Shown: positions 1-8,264 of the stretch, piece after piece
Layout: each line of letters starts with the position of its first letter
Position numbering within the stretch: the first letter of the stretch is position 1
From: Nocardia terrae
GTDB lineage: Bacteria; Actinomycetota; Actinomycetes; Mycobacteriales; Mycobacteriaceae
Length of the DNA: 64,000 nucleotides
NCBI RefSeq assembly: GCF_009760405.1
Contig: NZ_WRPP01000008.1
Coordinates: forward strand, 220,836 to 284,835
Reading direction: 5' to 3'
Position numbers and translations under genes: made by a program
Notes under the pieces: model-generated
What the model was told of the DNA's origin: nothing
What the model saw: the letters and a program-made list of their open reading frames with translations, nothing else
Databases searched by the model: none

Positions 1-213
1 GTCCGTGCCCTGCGGGCAGTCCGAGGCGTGGTCCACGCTCGCCGCGATCTTCCCCGCGTGCGGCTTCGAACACTCGACCACTTTGCCCGCGCTGTTCGGC
101 GCATCTCCCGTGACGCACTGCCCGTCCGCGTTCCGCGGATCCTTGCACCCGGCCGTCGTCCCGGCCACCAGCATCGCCAGCGGCACGACCGCGACCATCA
201 CTCCCCAACGCAC
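1..213 (-). CDS. Putative secreted lipoprotein, partial
   Basis: This frame runs off the left edge of the window, so the C-terminus is missing. From the GTG at 213 (or the in-frame ATG at 198) it reads a short hydrophobic signal segment (VAVVPLAMLVAG) followed by TTAGC, which resembles a lipobox, and then a soluble part with three further visible cysteines (GQC, VEC, SDC). Small exported Cys-containing proteins of this kind are common in Nocardia and relatives. The function is unknown. The lipoprotein call is inference because the -3 residue of the lipobox is Thr rather than the usual Leu. It lies downstream of, and on the same strand as, the GlxA-type regulator. Confidence 0.5.
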   Translation of the reverse strand, partial: MRWGVMVAVVPLAMLVAGTTAGCKDPRNADGQCVTGDAPNSAGKVVECSKPHAGKIAASVDHASDCPQGTD

Positions 214-281
214 GATTGCGCATCGTAGCGGGCGGCATCCGTTCGGGCAGCGCCGTTTCGAGCCACCCGGCCCGGGTCGAC

Positions 282-1247
282 TCAGGACACCCGAATACCG
301 AAGCGGCGGCGATATTCGACCGGCGCGATACCCACCACGCGCTGGAAGTGATGCCGCAGCAGCGCCCCGGACCCGAATCCGCAACGGTGGGCCAGGGATT
401 CGAGATCCAGATCGGTCTCCTCGAGCAGCTGCTTGGCCAGCAGCACCCGCTGACCGGTCAGCCATTTCACCGGCGTCGTCCCGGTCTCGGCGGCGAAGCG
501 GCGCGCGAAGGTGCGGGTGGACATGGCACTGCGCGCCGCCAGCGACTCGACCGTGTGCGGCAGTTCCAGGTGCTCGCCCATCCAGTGCAGGGTGTCGCTG
601 AGGCTGTCGGAGTTGCAGTCCAGCACCGGCCGCTCGATGAACTGCCGCTGCCCGCCGTCGCGCTGGGGCGGCACCACCATGCGGCGGGCGATGGCATTGG
701 CGACATTGCTGCCCAGTTCGCGGCGCACCAGATGCAGTGCGGCGTCGATGCCGGCCGCGGTGCCCGCGCTGGTGATGAGATTGCCCTCGTCCACGAACAG
801 CACGTCCGGATCGACGGTGGCCTGCGGAAACTTCTCCGCCAGCAGGTCGACGTAGCGCCAGTGGGTGGTGCACTTGCGGCCGTCGAGCAGTCCGGCCGCG
901 CCCGCCAGGAACGCGCCGGAGCACACGGTCAGCACGGTGGCCCCGCGCTCGGCGGCCTCCCGCACCGCGTCGACCACCCGCGGGTCGAACGGCTTCTCGG
1001 CGTAGATCGGAAAGGCCGGAATGGCAACCAGATCCGCATCGCGCAGTTCCTCCAGCCCGTACTCGGGCGTGACCTGAATGCCCGGCGAGCTGGAGATCAG
1101 CGGCTTGCCGGGTTCCGCGCCGCAGACCCGGAAGTCGAAGGCGGGCAAGCCGTCCGCGGTCCGGTCCAGGCCGAATACCTCACAGACGACGCCGAATTCG
1201 AACATGGCGAGGTGGTCGTTGAGGACCACGGCGACCTTCGAGAGCAT
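282..1247 (-). CDS. GlxA family AraC-type transcriptional regulator
   Basis: A 321-aa regulator with two domains. The first, at about residues 5-190, is a DJ-1/PfpI-like class I amidotransferase fold; the nucleophile elbow VCSGAFLAGAAGLL and the following TTHW match GlxA-type proteins. The second, at about 210-318, is an AraC-type double helix-turn-helix ending in GFGSGALLRHHFQRVVGIAP. Proteins of this family sense small metabolites and activate or repress neighbouring genes. The gene is transcribed away from the two small genes at 1334-1677, and the 86-bp gap between them carries the likely divergent promoters and a short GCCA/TGGC inverted repeat near 1290. The target and ligand cannot be read from the sequence. 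Confidence 0.9.
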   Translation of the reverse strand: MLSKVAVVLNDHLAMFEFGVVCEVFGLDRTADGLPAFDFRVCGAEPGKPLISSSPGIQVTPEYGLEELRDADLVAIPAFPIYAEKPFDPRVVDAVREAAERGATVLTVCSGAFLAGAAGLLDGRKCTTHWRYVDLLAEKFPQATVDPDVLFVDEGNLITSAGTAAGIDAALHLVRRELGSNVANAIARRMVVPPQRDGGQRQFIERPVLDCNSDSLSDTLHWMGEHLELPHTVESLAARSAMSTRTFARRFAAETGTTPVKWLTGQRVLLAKQLLEETDLDLESLAHRCGFGSGALLRHHFQRVVGIAPVEYRRRFGIRVS

Positions 1248-1333
1248 GTTCCGATCCCATCTGGCCGAATATTTGCGAACTATGTCAGAACTGCCACTGT
1301 TGGCGGTATGTTCTCTATAGAAAACTTACTGCC

Positions 1334-1456
1334 ATGCACGCACTGTCCGCAATCGTCGCAGCCGGAACCGCAATGACGGCGCTCGGCACCCTGACCTTCG
1401 GCTTCATGGCCGGAGACAACTCCAACCCCACCGACGAAGGCGAGGTCCTGTCATGA
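1334..1456 (+). CDS. Small single-span membrane peptide (40 aa)
   Basis: A 40-residue frame starting at ATG 1334, with one hydrophobic stretch (about residues 3-28, Ala/Gly/Thr-rich) followed by an acidic tail. Its stop overlaps the ATG of the next gene in an ATGA arrangement (1453-1456), a typical sign of translational coupling, so it is probably genuine despite its size. It is divergent from the GlxA-type regulator. No recognisable family; a small membrane protein is the only reasonable description. No strong Shine-Dalgarno is visible upstream. Confidence 0.5.
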   Translation: MHALSAIVAAGTAMTALGTLTFGFMAGDNSNPTDEGEVLS

Positions 1457-1677
1457 CCGCCATCACCCCCGGCCAGTTCACCACCACGACCGGCACCCCC
1501 GAAGTAGTCACCATGTTCCGCCGATTCGCCGCCCTGCTGGCCGCCGCCGGCCGCGCCGTCCCCTTCCACCGCGAGGGCGACTGGGGACTGGCGGGTTCCA
1601 CGAATGTCATCGATCGCGACCGCGACCGCATGGCCCTCGAGATCCGCGCGTTGTCCACCTACCGCGAACACAACTGA
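1453..1677 (+). CDS. Hypothetical protein (74 aa)
   Basis: A 74-aa soluble protein whose ATG overlaps the stop of the 40-aa peptide gene by 4 bp. It has a Thr/Pro-rich start, a short Ala-rich helix (FRRFAALLAAAGRAV) and a basic/acidic C-terminal part. No family recognised. Its coupling to the small membrane peptide and its position opposite a GlxA-type regulator suggest a two-gene operon under that regulator, which is inference. Confidence 0.5.
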   Translation: MTAITPGQFTTTTGTPEVVTMFRRFAALLAAAGRAVPFHREGDWGLAGSTNVIDRDRDRMALEIRALSTYREHN

Positions 1678-1820
1678 CGGGCGGGCCCGAGATCCTCGTG
1701 AAAGAGGCTCGAATCCGCCCGCCGGAGAACAGCATCCGGGCCGTCAGCGCCGACGGCCACGAGCCCAACTCCCACATGGGGTCTCAGGGGCTTGCCCCCA
1801 CTGAGAGTTCCGAGAGTCGG

Positions 1821-2465
1821 CTAAACCGCGTCGCCCGCGCTCACCCGCGGCTTGGGCGCCCGCATCCGGCGCACCTGCGAGGCGCGCACGAACGCGTACC
1901 AGCCCAGCGAGAACGAGGAATCGGTGGCGTCCGGGAACCGCTCCCGGACCCGCTTGTTCACGATCCGGCCGAGCACGACGCCCTCGATGATCATGAACAG
2001 CATCATCACCAGCATGGCCAGCGTCACGATCGCCTGCAGCGCCGGCGTGAGGATCATGCTGACGATCAGCACCAGCGCCAGCGGCATGAACAGCCCGAGC
2101 AGATTGCGCCGCGCATCCACGATGTCGCGCACATACCCCTTGACCGGGCCCTTGTCACGCGGGAGCAGGTACTGCTCGTCACCGGCGAGCATGCGCGCGC
2201 GGCGGGTCTGCGCGTCGGCGCGGCGCTGAGCCGAATCCGCCTTGCGATCGGCCTTGGATCCGCGCAGCGACTTGCGGCGGGCGCGAGCCTCCTTGGCGGT
2301 CTTCGGCGCGGGCGCGACCGGACCGCGCTTGCGGCCCTCGGCCTCGCGCCGCTTCGGGGTCGGACGCCCTTTACCCAGGGTGACGGTCTTGTCCGCCACC
2401 GCGGTCTCGGTGTCGACGACACTGTCGGAGGTGGGGGTGGACTCGCCACGGCGCAGGAACTTCAC
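1821..2465 (-). CDS. DUF3043 domain-containing membrane protein
   Basis: From the GTG at 2465 (VKFLRRGES, the usual start of this family) the product is 214 aa. The N-terminal half is strongly basic (RKSLRGSKADRKA), and the C-terminal half holds two adjacent membrane segments (about residues 127-170: GLFMPLALVLIVSMI, then LAMLVMMLFMIIEGVV) followed by a conserved basic tail. DUF3043 proteins are found across Actinobacteria next to the HesB/ErpA gene, as here, with divergent transcription from the shared 2466-2683 gap. The cellular role is unknown. Confidence 0.85.
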   Translation of the reverse strand: MKFLRRGESTPTSDSVVDTETAVADKTVTLGKGRPTPKRREAEGRKRGPVAPAPKTAKEARARRKSLRGSKADRKADSAQRRADAQTRRARMLAGDEQYLLPRDKGPVKGYVRDIVDARRNLLGLFMPLALVLIVSMILTPALQAIVTLAMLVMMLFMIIEGVVLGRIVNKRVRERFPDATDSSFSLGWYAFVRASQVRRMRAPKPRVSAGDAV

Positions 2466-2683
2466 GCCGACCAGGCTATTCGATGACAGGTCTGCCGGAA
2501 AATCCTGGTCTGCCTGATTGTTGTGTCGCACACCTCAGCAGCAATCTCCCAGCGACTGCGCAACCTGGGGCTTCCGGCGAATACGCGCCGCGTAGGATGG
2601 GGAATAGTCGCCCGCCGACTGGTGTTGACAGGCATCGAGCCGTGCGCCTTCACGGGTTGAAAACAGGTCCCTTAGGAGAGTTC

Positions 2684-3034
2684 ATGACTGTTGAGAACGA
2701 GACCACCACTCACGGTGCGACTCTGACCGAAGCCGCCGCCCTCAAGGCGAAGGCGCTGCTGGATCAGGAAGGCCGCGACGATCTCGCGCTGCGCATCGCC
2801 GTCCAGCCCGGTGGCTGCGCGGGCCTGCGCTACCAGCTCTTCTTCGACGACCGCACCCTCGACGGTGATCTGGTCGTGGAGTTCAACGGCGTCAAGCTCG
2901 CGGTCGACCGCATGAGCGCCCCGTACATCCAGGGCGCCTCGATCGACTTCGTCGACACCATCGAGAAGCAGGGCTTCACCATCGACAACCCGAACGCCAC
3001 CGGCTCCTGCGCCTGCGGCGACAGCTTCAACTGA
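2684..3034 (+). CDS. erpA: Iron-sulfur cluster insertion protein ErpA (HesB/IscA family)
   Basis: A 116-aa A-type carrier that accepts or delivers Fe-S clusters to target apoproteins. The three conserved cluster-binding cysteines are present: one in GGCAGLRY and two in GSCACGDSF at the C-terminus. The start at ATG 2684 is fixed by the ribosome binding site AGGAGAG at 2674-2680; upstream in-frame extension lacks family similarity. The neighbourhood with DUF3043 and adoK matches that in mycobacteria and nocardiae. A strong hairpin follows the stop codon. Confidence 0.93.
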   Translation: MTVENETTTHGATLTEAAALKAKALLDQEGRDDLALRIAVQPGGCAGLRYQLFFDDRTLDGDLVVEFNGVKLAVDRMSAPYIQGASIDFVDTIEKQGFTIDNPNATGSCACGDSFN

Positions 3035-3041
3035 GCTAGCC

Positions 3042-3110
3042 CACACAGCGCGGAACATCCCGTACCGGATGTTCCGCGCTGCTGTGTGTACGGGTTATTT
3101 TCTTTAGTGC
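3042..3110 (+). terminator. Rho-independent terminator of erpA
   Basis: A long inverted repeat: the arm at 3042-3060 (ending GCGCGGAACATCC) pairs with 3065-3088 (starting GGATGTTCCGCGC), with a short loop. A T-rich run (TTATTTTCTTT, 3095-3106) follows directly. It sits right after the erpA stop and before adoK, so adoK probably has its own promoter. Confidence 0.8.
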
Positions 3111-3153
3111 GGACCCTTTTCGGCCCGCCTCCCCCACGTAAGGATCGCACCCC

Positions 3154-4119
3154 GTGACCATCGCCGTGTCCGCGTCCATCGCGACCGATCACCTCATGCG
3201 CTTTCCGGGCAAGTTCTCCGATGTGCTGCTCGCCGACCAACTGCACCACGTGTCGCTGAGCTTCCTCGTCGATGACCTCATGATCCGCAAGGGCGGCGTC
3301 GCGGGAAATATCAGCTACGCCATGGGCGTGCTCGGCCGCAATCCGCTGCTGGTCGGCGCGGTCGGCCAGGACTTCGGCGACTACCGGAAGTGGTTGGAGG
3401 ACAACGGCGTCGACTGCTCGGCCGTGCGCGTCTCCACCGAGCTGCACACCGCCCGCTTCGTCTGTACCACCGACGAGACCATGGCCCAGATCGCGTCCTT
3501 CTACCCCGGCGCCATGGCCGAGGCCCGCGACATCGACATCACCGAGCTCGGCCGCGAGCTCGACCTGGTGCTCATCGGCGCCGACGATCCCGAAGCCATG
3601 CTGCGCCACACCGATCAGTGCCGCACCGCCGGAATCCCCTTCGCCGCCGACCCCTCCCAGCAGTTGGCGTTCGTGGACGGCCCGACCATCCTGCGACTCA
3701 TCGAGGGCGCCGACTATCTGTTCTCCAACGAGTACGAATGGGGCATCCTGCTCCAGAAGACCGGCCTGTCCGAGGCGGAAATCGGTGAGCGCGTGGGCAT
3801 TCGCGTGACGACCCTCGGCTCCAAGGGCGCCAAGATCGTCGACCGCGACGGCACCGAACTCCACGTCGACGTCGTCCCCGACATCGCCAAGGAAGACCCG
3901 ACGGGCGTCGGCGACGGCTTCCGCGCCGGCTTCCTGACCGGCCAGTCCGCCGGCCTCTCCCTCGAACGTTCCGCCCAGCTCGGCTCCCTGGTGGCGGTCC
4001 TGGTCCTGGAAACCGTTGGCCCCCAGGACTGGACCCTCGACCACGACGTGGCCATGAAGCGCCTCCGCGACGCCTACGGCCCCGAAGCCGCCGCCGAAAT
4101 CGAGCCCATCCTCCGCTGA
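3154..4119 (+). CDS. adoK: Adenosine kinase AdoK (PfkB family)
   Basis: A 321-aa PfkB/ribokinase-fold sugar kinase that matches mycobacterial AdoK through most of its length. It has the MTIAVSASIATDHLMRFPG start, the GGVAGN nucleoside-binding segment, the TARF lid region and the C-terminal anion-hole/catalytic motif DPTGVGDGFRAGF, in which the Asp of GD is the general base. The enzyme phosphorylates adenosine to AMP in purine salvage. The gene order erpA-adoK is conserved in the group. A perfect hairpin terminator follows at 4139. Confidence 0.9.
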   Translation: MTIAVSASIATDHLMRFPGKFSDVLLADQLHHVSLSFLVDDLMIRKGGVAGNISYAMGVLGRNPLLVGAVGQDFGDYRKWLEDNGVDCSAVRVSTELHTARFVCTTDETMAQIASFYPGAMAEARDIDITELGRELDLVLIGADDPEAMLRHTDQCRTAGIPFAADPSQQLAFVDGPTILRLIEGADYLFSNEYEWGILLQKTGLSEAEIGERVGIRVTTLGSKGAKIVDRDGTELHVDVVPDIAKEDPTGVGDGFRAGFLTGQSAGLSLERSAQLGSLVAVLVLETVGPQDWTLDHDVAMKRLRDAYGPEAAAEIEPILR

Positions 4120-4138
4120 CCAATCGCTCCACGAGTAC

Positions 4139-4168
4139 GGCCCCACCGATCACGCGATCGGTGGGGCC
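4139..4168. terminator. Hairpin terminator between convergent genes
   Basis: A perfect 13-bp stem, GGCCCCACCGATC (4139-4151) with GATCGGTGGGGCC (4156-4168), and a 4-nt loop ACGC. It lies between adoK on the plus strand and the gene ending at 4178 on the minus strand, so it may serve both. Confidence 0.75.
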
Positions 4169-4177
4169 GTCTCGGTC

Positions 4178-4435
4178 TCACGACGTATGGAAAGTCCGCT
4201 CCCCGAAGACCTCGTCAGCCGAATGGGCTGTCGCAGCCGCCTCCAACCACTCGTCCAGCAGTCCGACATCCCCGATTTCAACGCAATGCTCAACCCAGTC
4301 AACGGTTGTCGCGTCCACGGTTATCCCCCGGCATCGCAAGACCGTCAACAGCGCATCTGCCTCACCTCTGGCTGCGCCATGTTCGAAGTAGCGGCGAGCA
4401 AAATCACTTTTGTACTTGTACCACCTGGGAGTCAT
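4178..4435 (-). CDS. Duplicated C-terminal module of the upstream Rpn-like gene
   Basis: An 85-aa frame starting at ATG 4435, overlapping the stop of the upstream gene (GAATGA). Its protein is a diverged copy of the C-terminal 70 residues of that gene: YKSDFARRYFEHGAARGEAD here against YKSEFARRYYSEGQADGEAK upstream, and both end in SADEVFG. It is either a translationally coupled second product or the leftover of a tandem duplication that kept only the tail. No independent function is known. Confidence 0.55.
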   Translation of the reverse strand: MTPRWYKYKSDFARRYFEHGAARGEADALLTVLRCRGITVDATTVDWVEHCVEIGDVGLLDEWLEAAATAHSADEVFGERTFHTS

Positions 4436-5286
4436 TCGACCCCGAACACTTCGTCGGCCGAGCTCGCCGTCGCGGCCCTGCCGATCCAGACATCGAGCTG
4501 CTCGATATCGGTGCATGCCTCGACACGAGCAGTGCTTGGATCATCGAGAGCGATCCCCCGCCCCCGGAGGAACGCCAACAATGCCTTGGCCTCGCCGTCG
4601 GCTTGCCCCTCGCTGTAATAGCGCCGGGCGAACTCGCTCTTGTAGTTGTAAGTTCCGGCGGTCATGAGGCTCCCCAAGAAGTGCCGGGCCGTCGGCGGCA
4701 AGACGGCCATTACCAGGTCAATGTACATTTTTCCGTCTGGCGCGTCGACTACGTTGGTCGCCAGCGTGGTCAAGATTGCGTTCCTCTCCGGGGCCCTCCG
4801 ATGAGCAATCGCGGATAGCACCGCAAGCTCCGGGTTCTCGGTAGCGATACCGGCATCGGTCACGATCGGCACGTCCGACGGGCCCATCACGATCGGTGTC
4901 AGAATGCATCCCGGAGCCAGGGGAATGGGTCTTCGGCACCGTGCGGCAGTGTGCTCGCTCGGACAGAGGACGAGTAATACCGTGTCGCAACGCAATCGGG
5001 CGCGCAGGGTCGTCAGATACACCGGCCAGCTCCAACTCTTGCCCGCGTCCGGCCGAAGTTGGACTTCAACCACGACAGCCAGCTGAGAGGTGGTGCCCGT
5101 GGCCAGCACGATCACGGCATCGGCACGGTACTCGGTGGGATCGATATCCGGACAGTCGCCGGATTCCAGTCGGGCATTGTCGAATTCGGGTAGTGGCGTG
5201 TCGGTGACCAGCGGCAGGAGCTCGGCGACCAGTTGCGGGCGGTGCCGGAACAGGTCGATGAGTACTTCGTGCACTACCGAGGGCAT
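4432..5286 (-). CDS. Rpn/PD-(D/E)XK transposase-like hypothetical protein
   Basis: A 284-aa protein of a type frequent in Streptomyces and Nocardia, starting MPSVVHEVLIDLFRHRP. Residues about 55-95 (YRADAVIVLATG, then LAVVVEVQLRPDAGKSWSW) resemble the D...ExQ core of Rpn/PD-(D/E)XK nuclease-fold proteins. The C-terminal 75 residues carry the YKSEFARRYYSEGQADGEA segment typical of the family. The role is unknown; relatives are suspected to be recombination-promoting nucleases. The tail is duplicated as a separate frame immediately downstream. Confidence 0.65.
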   Translation of the reverse strand: MPSVVHEVLIDLFRHRPQLVAELLPLVTDTPLPEFDNARLESGDCPDIDPTEYRADAVIVLATGTTSQLAVVVEVQLRPDAGKSWSWPVYLTTLRARLRCDTVLLVLCPSEHTAARCRRPIPLAPGCILTPIVMGPSDVPIVTDAGIATENPELAVLSAIAHRRAPERNAILTTLATNVVDAPDGKMYIDLVMAVLPPTARHFLGSLMTAGTYNYKSEFARRYYSEGQADGEAKALLAFLRGRGIALDDPSTARVEACTDIEQLDVWIGRAATASSADEVFGVE

Positions 5287-5445
5287 GGAGGCAGGTTAGC
5301 GACCAGGACCGACAAGAAAAGCCTGTTCAAGCAGCATTTTCGGACATTTGGCTCGGATGCGGATGCTTGGTTTCGACGGGTGGGCTTCGGGTTTCGTTGG
5401 CGGTCCGGGTGTGGGGAGATACATCGCGCGCAATACGCTGTGGGC

Positions 5446-6162
5446 ATGGCCTCCGACGACCGTTTGTACTTTCGCCAGTTGCTGTCCGGGCGCGACTGGG
5501 CTGTGGGCGATCCGATCGCCACGCAGATGCGCAACTTCGCCTACCTGATCGGGGATCGGGACAGTGGTGAGTGCGTGGTTGTCGACCCGGCTTACGAGGC
5601 GGGGCAACTCGTCGACATCGCCGAGGGTGATGGGATGCGGTTGACCGGGGTGCTCGCCACGCATCACCACCCCGATCATGTCGGCGGAACCATGATGGGG
5701 TTCACGCTGCGCGGGGTGAAGGAGCTGCTCGAAAAGACCGATGTGGCAGTGCACGTCAATACCGAGGAACTGCCGTGGGTCGCGAATGTCACCGGCATCG
5801 CGCCGAGCGAGCTGACCGGCCACGCTCACGGCGACAAGGTCGCGGTCGGCGGCTTCGAGATCGAACTCCTGCACACGCCCGGCCACACGCCCGGCAGCCA
5901 ATGCTTCCTCTTCGAAGACCGGTTGATCGCGGGCGACACCCTCTTCGTCGACGGCTGCGGCCGCACCGATTTCCCCGGCGGCGACTCCGACGCCATGTTC
6001 CGCAGCCTGCGCTACCTCGCCGACCTGAAGTCGAACCCGACCGTGTACCCGGGCCACTGGTACTCGGAAGAAACCAGCGCCTCCCTCACCCACATCAAGG
6101 AACACAACTACGTCATGCGCCCCCAAACCCTCGACCAGTGGCACATGTTCATGCCCAGCTGA
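5446..6162 (+). CDS. MBL-fold metallo-hydrolase (glyoxalase II-like)
   Basis: From ATG 5446 the product is a 238-aa metallo-beta-lactamase-fold hydrolase. Metal ligands are visible in order: THHHPDHVGG (about 71-80), HTPGHTPGSQ, the GDTLFVDGCGR segment and YPGHWYS near the C-terminus. The layout fits glyoxalase II/persulfide dioxygenase-like enzymes that act on thioesters or persulfides in the cytoplasm; the true substrate is not determinable. Upstream in-frame extension was rejected because it carries no family similarity. Confidence 0.85.
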   Translation: MASDDRLYFRQLLSGRDWAVGDPIATQMRNFAYLIGDRDSGECVVVDPAYEAGQLVDIAEGDGMRLTGVLATHHHPDHVGGTMMGFTLRGVKELLEKTDVAVHVNTEELPWVANVTGIAPSELTGHAHGDKVAVGGFEIELLHTPGHTPGSQCFLFEDRLIAGDTLFVDGCGRTDFPGGDSDAMFRSLRYLADLKSNPTVYPGHWYSEETSASLTHIKEHNYVMRPQTLDQWHMFMPS

Positions 6163-6175
6163 CCCCGCCATTCAT

Positions 6176-6232
6176 CGAGTGGCACATGCTGGAGGGGATT
6201 CGTCCGATCTCGCCTCCAGAATGTGCCACTCG
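6176..6232. repeat. Large imperfect hairpin downstream of the MBL gene
   Basis: The arm CGAGTGGCACATGCTGGAGG (6176-6195) pairs with CCTCCAGAATGTGCCACTCG (6213-6232) with one mismatched pair. It lies 13 bp after the MBL stop and could act as a terminator, although there is no T-tract, or be an intergenic repeat element. The 14-mer ATTCATCGAGTGGC at its left edge (6170-6183) recurs at 8398-8411. Confidence 0.6.
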
Positions 6233-6401
6233 GCGAATCTCGCAGGCGAGTCGGTGGACTGGATCGAGGGCGGTCGCCGCGGGGATTGAAGGCTGCGCAT
6301 CCGCCCCGGGATATCTCGAGACGTGTCGGTCCCGCCGCGCCGGGCCGGGGTGCCATCCAGCCAGATCCCATGTGGCGGCGCGCTTCCTGTCATCTACGTC
6401 T

Positions 6402-6433
6402 ACGCCCGCCCCGAATTCGTTCGGGGCGGGCGT
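6402..6433 (-). terminator. Terminator downstream of ilvE
   Basis: A perfect 14-bp stem, ACGCCCGCCCCGAA (6402-6415) with TTCGGGGCGGGCGT (6420-6433), closed by a TTCG loop. It lies 18 bp beyond the ilvE stop. There is no clear U-run on the minus strand, but stable GC hairpins of this kind are usual at gene ends in actinomycetes. Confidence 0.7.
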
Positions 6434-6451
6434 AATTCGTTCACTCGGCCG

Positions 6452-7552
6452 TCAGGCCAGGGTGCGCATCCAGCCGTGGTTGTCGGCGAAGGTGCCGCGC
6501 TGGATGCCGGTGAGGGTGTCGCGCAGGGCCATGGTGACCTCGCCGGGCTCGCCGGTGCCGATGGTGAATTCGCCCTCGGCGGAGCGGACCGAGCCGACGG
6601 GGATGACGACGGCGGCGGTGCCGCAACCGAAAACCTCGGTGATGTCGCCGGTTTCGACGCCCTTGCGCCATTCGGTGACCGAGATCTTGCGCTCCTCGAC
6701 CTTGTAGCCGGAGTCGGCGGCGAGGGTGATGAGCGAGTCGCGAGTGATACCGGGGAGCAGGGAGCCGGAGAGCTCCGGGGTCACCAGGCGGGCGTCGGAG
6801 CCGCTGCCGAAGACGAAGAACAGGTTGTTGGTGCCCATCTCCTCGACGTAGCGGTGCTCGCACGCGTCCAGCCAGACCACCTGGTCGCAGCCCTTCTCGG
6901 CGGCCTGCTGCTGGGCCAGCAGCGACGCGGCGTAGTTGCCCGCCACCTTGGCCTCACCGGTACCCCCGGGGGCAGCGCGCACATACTCGGTGGACAACCA
7001 CACCTTGACCGGCTTCAGCCCGCGCGGGAAGTATGCGCCGGCGGGACCGCCGAGCAGCAGGTACTTGTAGGCGGCGGCGGGCTTCACGCCCAGACCGACC
7101 TCGGTGGAGAACATGAACGGGCGCAGGTAGAGCGCGTCCTCACCACCGGCGGCCGGCACCCAGTCGGCGTCGACCTCGAGCAGCTGGCGAATGGATTCGA
7201 TGAACAGCTCGTCGGGCAGCTGGGCCATCGCCATGCGAGCGGCGGAGCGGCGGAAGCGCGCGGCATTGGCGTCCACCCGGAAGGTGGCGATGCTGCCGTC
7301 GGCCTGCCGGTACGCCTTCAGGCCCTCGAAGATCGCCTGACCGTAGTGGAACACCATGGTCGCCGGGTCCATGGCCAGCGGCGCGTAGGGCTCGACGCGA
7401 CCATTGGTCCACTGCCCGTCGATGTAATCCAGCGACACCATGTGATCGGTGAAGTAGCGCCCGAACCCGGGCTCCGCGAGAATCTCCTGCCGCCGCTGCG
7501 CCGGTAGCGGCGCGGGATGCGGGACACGGGTGAACTGCGCGGCAAGTGTCAT
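6452..7552 (-). CDS. ilvE: Branched-chain amino acid aminotransferase
   Basis: A 366-aa class IV PLP-dependent aminotransferase for the last step of leucine, isoleucine and valine synthesis. Characteristic segments include MVFHYGQAIFEGLKAYR near the N-terminus, LYLRPFMFSTE, the catalytic-lysine region AKVAGNYAASLLAQ, EEMGTNNLFFV and EVFGCGTAAVV. The length is normal for actinobacterial IlvE. The ATG at 7552 gives the family start MTLAAQFTRV. The preceding 250 bp holds an inverted-repeat pair described separately. Confidence 0.95.
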   Translation of the reverse strand: MTLAAQFTRVPHPAPLPAQRRQEILAEPGFGRYFTDHMVSLDYIDGQWTNGRVEPYAPLAMDPATMVFHYGQAIFEGLKAYRQADGSIATFRVDANAARFRRSAARMAMAQLPDELFIESIRQLLEVDADWVPAAGGEDALYLRPFMFSTEVGLGVKPAAAYKYLLLGGPAGAYFPRGLKPVKVWLSTEYVRAAPGGTGEAKVAGNYAASLLAQQQAAEKGCDQVVWLDACEHRYVEEMGTNNLFFVFGSGSDARLVTPELSGSLLPGITRDSLITLAADSGYKVEERKISVTEWRKGVETGDITEVFGCGTAAVVIPVGSVRSAEGEFTIGTGEPGEVTMALRDTLTGIQRGTFADNHGWMRTLA

Positions 7553-7617
7553 GACCTGGAGTCTAATTCGCCGCCCCGGACACGCCGGTGGGGGCCACCC
7601 CTGCCAGCCCCGACTGT

Positions 7618-7655
7618 CAGGGTTCCCGCCTCCGTCACTGTCCAGAACCCTGGAC
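7618..7655. promoter_or_regulatory. Pair of overlapping hairpins upstream of ilvE
   Basis: CAGGGTT (7618-7624) can pair with AACCCTG (7646-7652), while GTCCAG (7640-7645) can pair with CTGGAC (7650-7655). The two pairings share bases and exclude each other, which is the geometry of an alternative-structure leader. No leader peptide or T-tract is evident, so a regulatory role is only a possibility. Confidence 0.25.
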
Positions 7656-7805
7656 AAGGCATACACCTGTACCCGGCGCAGCCGCTGCCCGAGCGGTGCC
7701 GTTCCCACCGGGCACCGGCAGTCGCCCCGATCGCCGTGAGTGTGCTGGAACCGGGCCCGAAGACCGCCGAACGACCCCGTCCACACCCGGGTGCAGCCGA
7801 GAAAG

Positions 7806-8264
7806 TCACTTCTCCGAACGCAATTCGAAGGTGATCATGTCGCGGCCCGGACCGTTGTAGTCCGGGACCGGCCCCGCGACAGTGAACCCGAGCGCACGGT
7901 GGAAGGCCACGGAGCCGGTGTTCCCAGGCGAGGTGATCGCCCGGAAAACCGTGCGGCCATCGGCTCGCCCACCCGCGATGAACCGGCCGTACAGCTCGCG
8001 CGCCAGCCCGCTTCCACGATGGTCGGGATGCACACCGACGAAATGGATGTACGCGCCGGTCGGTTCATCCGGCGCGAACAATCCGATCAAGAAACCGACG
8101 AGCTCGTCCTCCTGCTCGACCACCAAACTGGTCGAAGCGAAGTGATCCAGGAACAACCTCGGCACCGCAGGCAGAACCGAACGCCCCCACCAGTCGTCGA
8201 CAACAGCCGCGATGCCGTCGTAATCGCCGGGAACGGCCTGCCGAATCAAAGCCTCAGATGCCAC
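7806..8264 (-). CDS. GNAT family N-acetyltransferase
   Basis: A 152-aa GCN5-related acetyltransferase. The acetyl-CoA-binding motif A is visible as VHPDHRGSGLARELY, followed by the motif B region with NTGSVAFHRALGF. The start is GTG at 8264 (VASEALIRQA). The substrate is unknown: GNATs acetylate small amines, antibiotics or protein N-termini. The gene stands alone between gcvT and ilvE on the same strand. Confidence 0.85.
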   Translation of the reverse strand: MASEALIRQAVPGDYDGIAAVVDDWWGRSVLPAVPRLFLDHFASTSLVVEQEDELVGFLIGLFAPDEPTGAYIHFVGVHPDHRGSGLARELYGRFIAGGRADGRTVFRAITSPGNTGSVAFHRALGFTVAGPVPDYNGPGRDMITFELRSEK

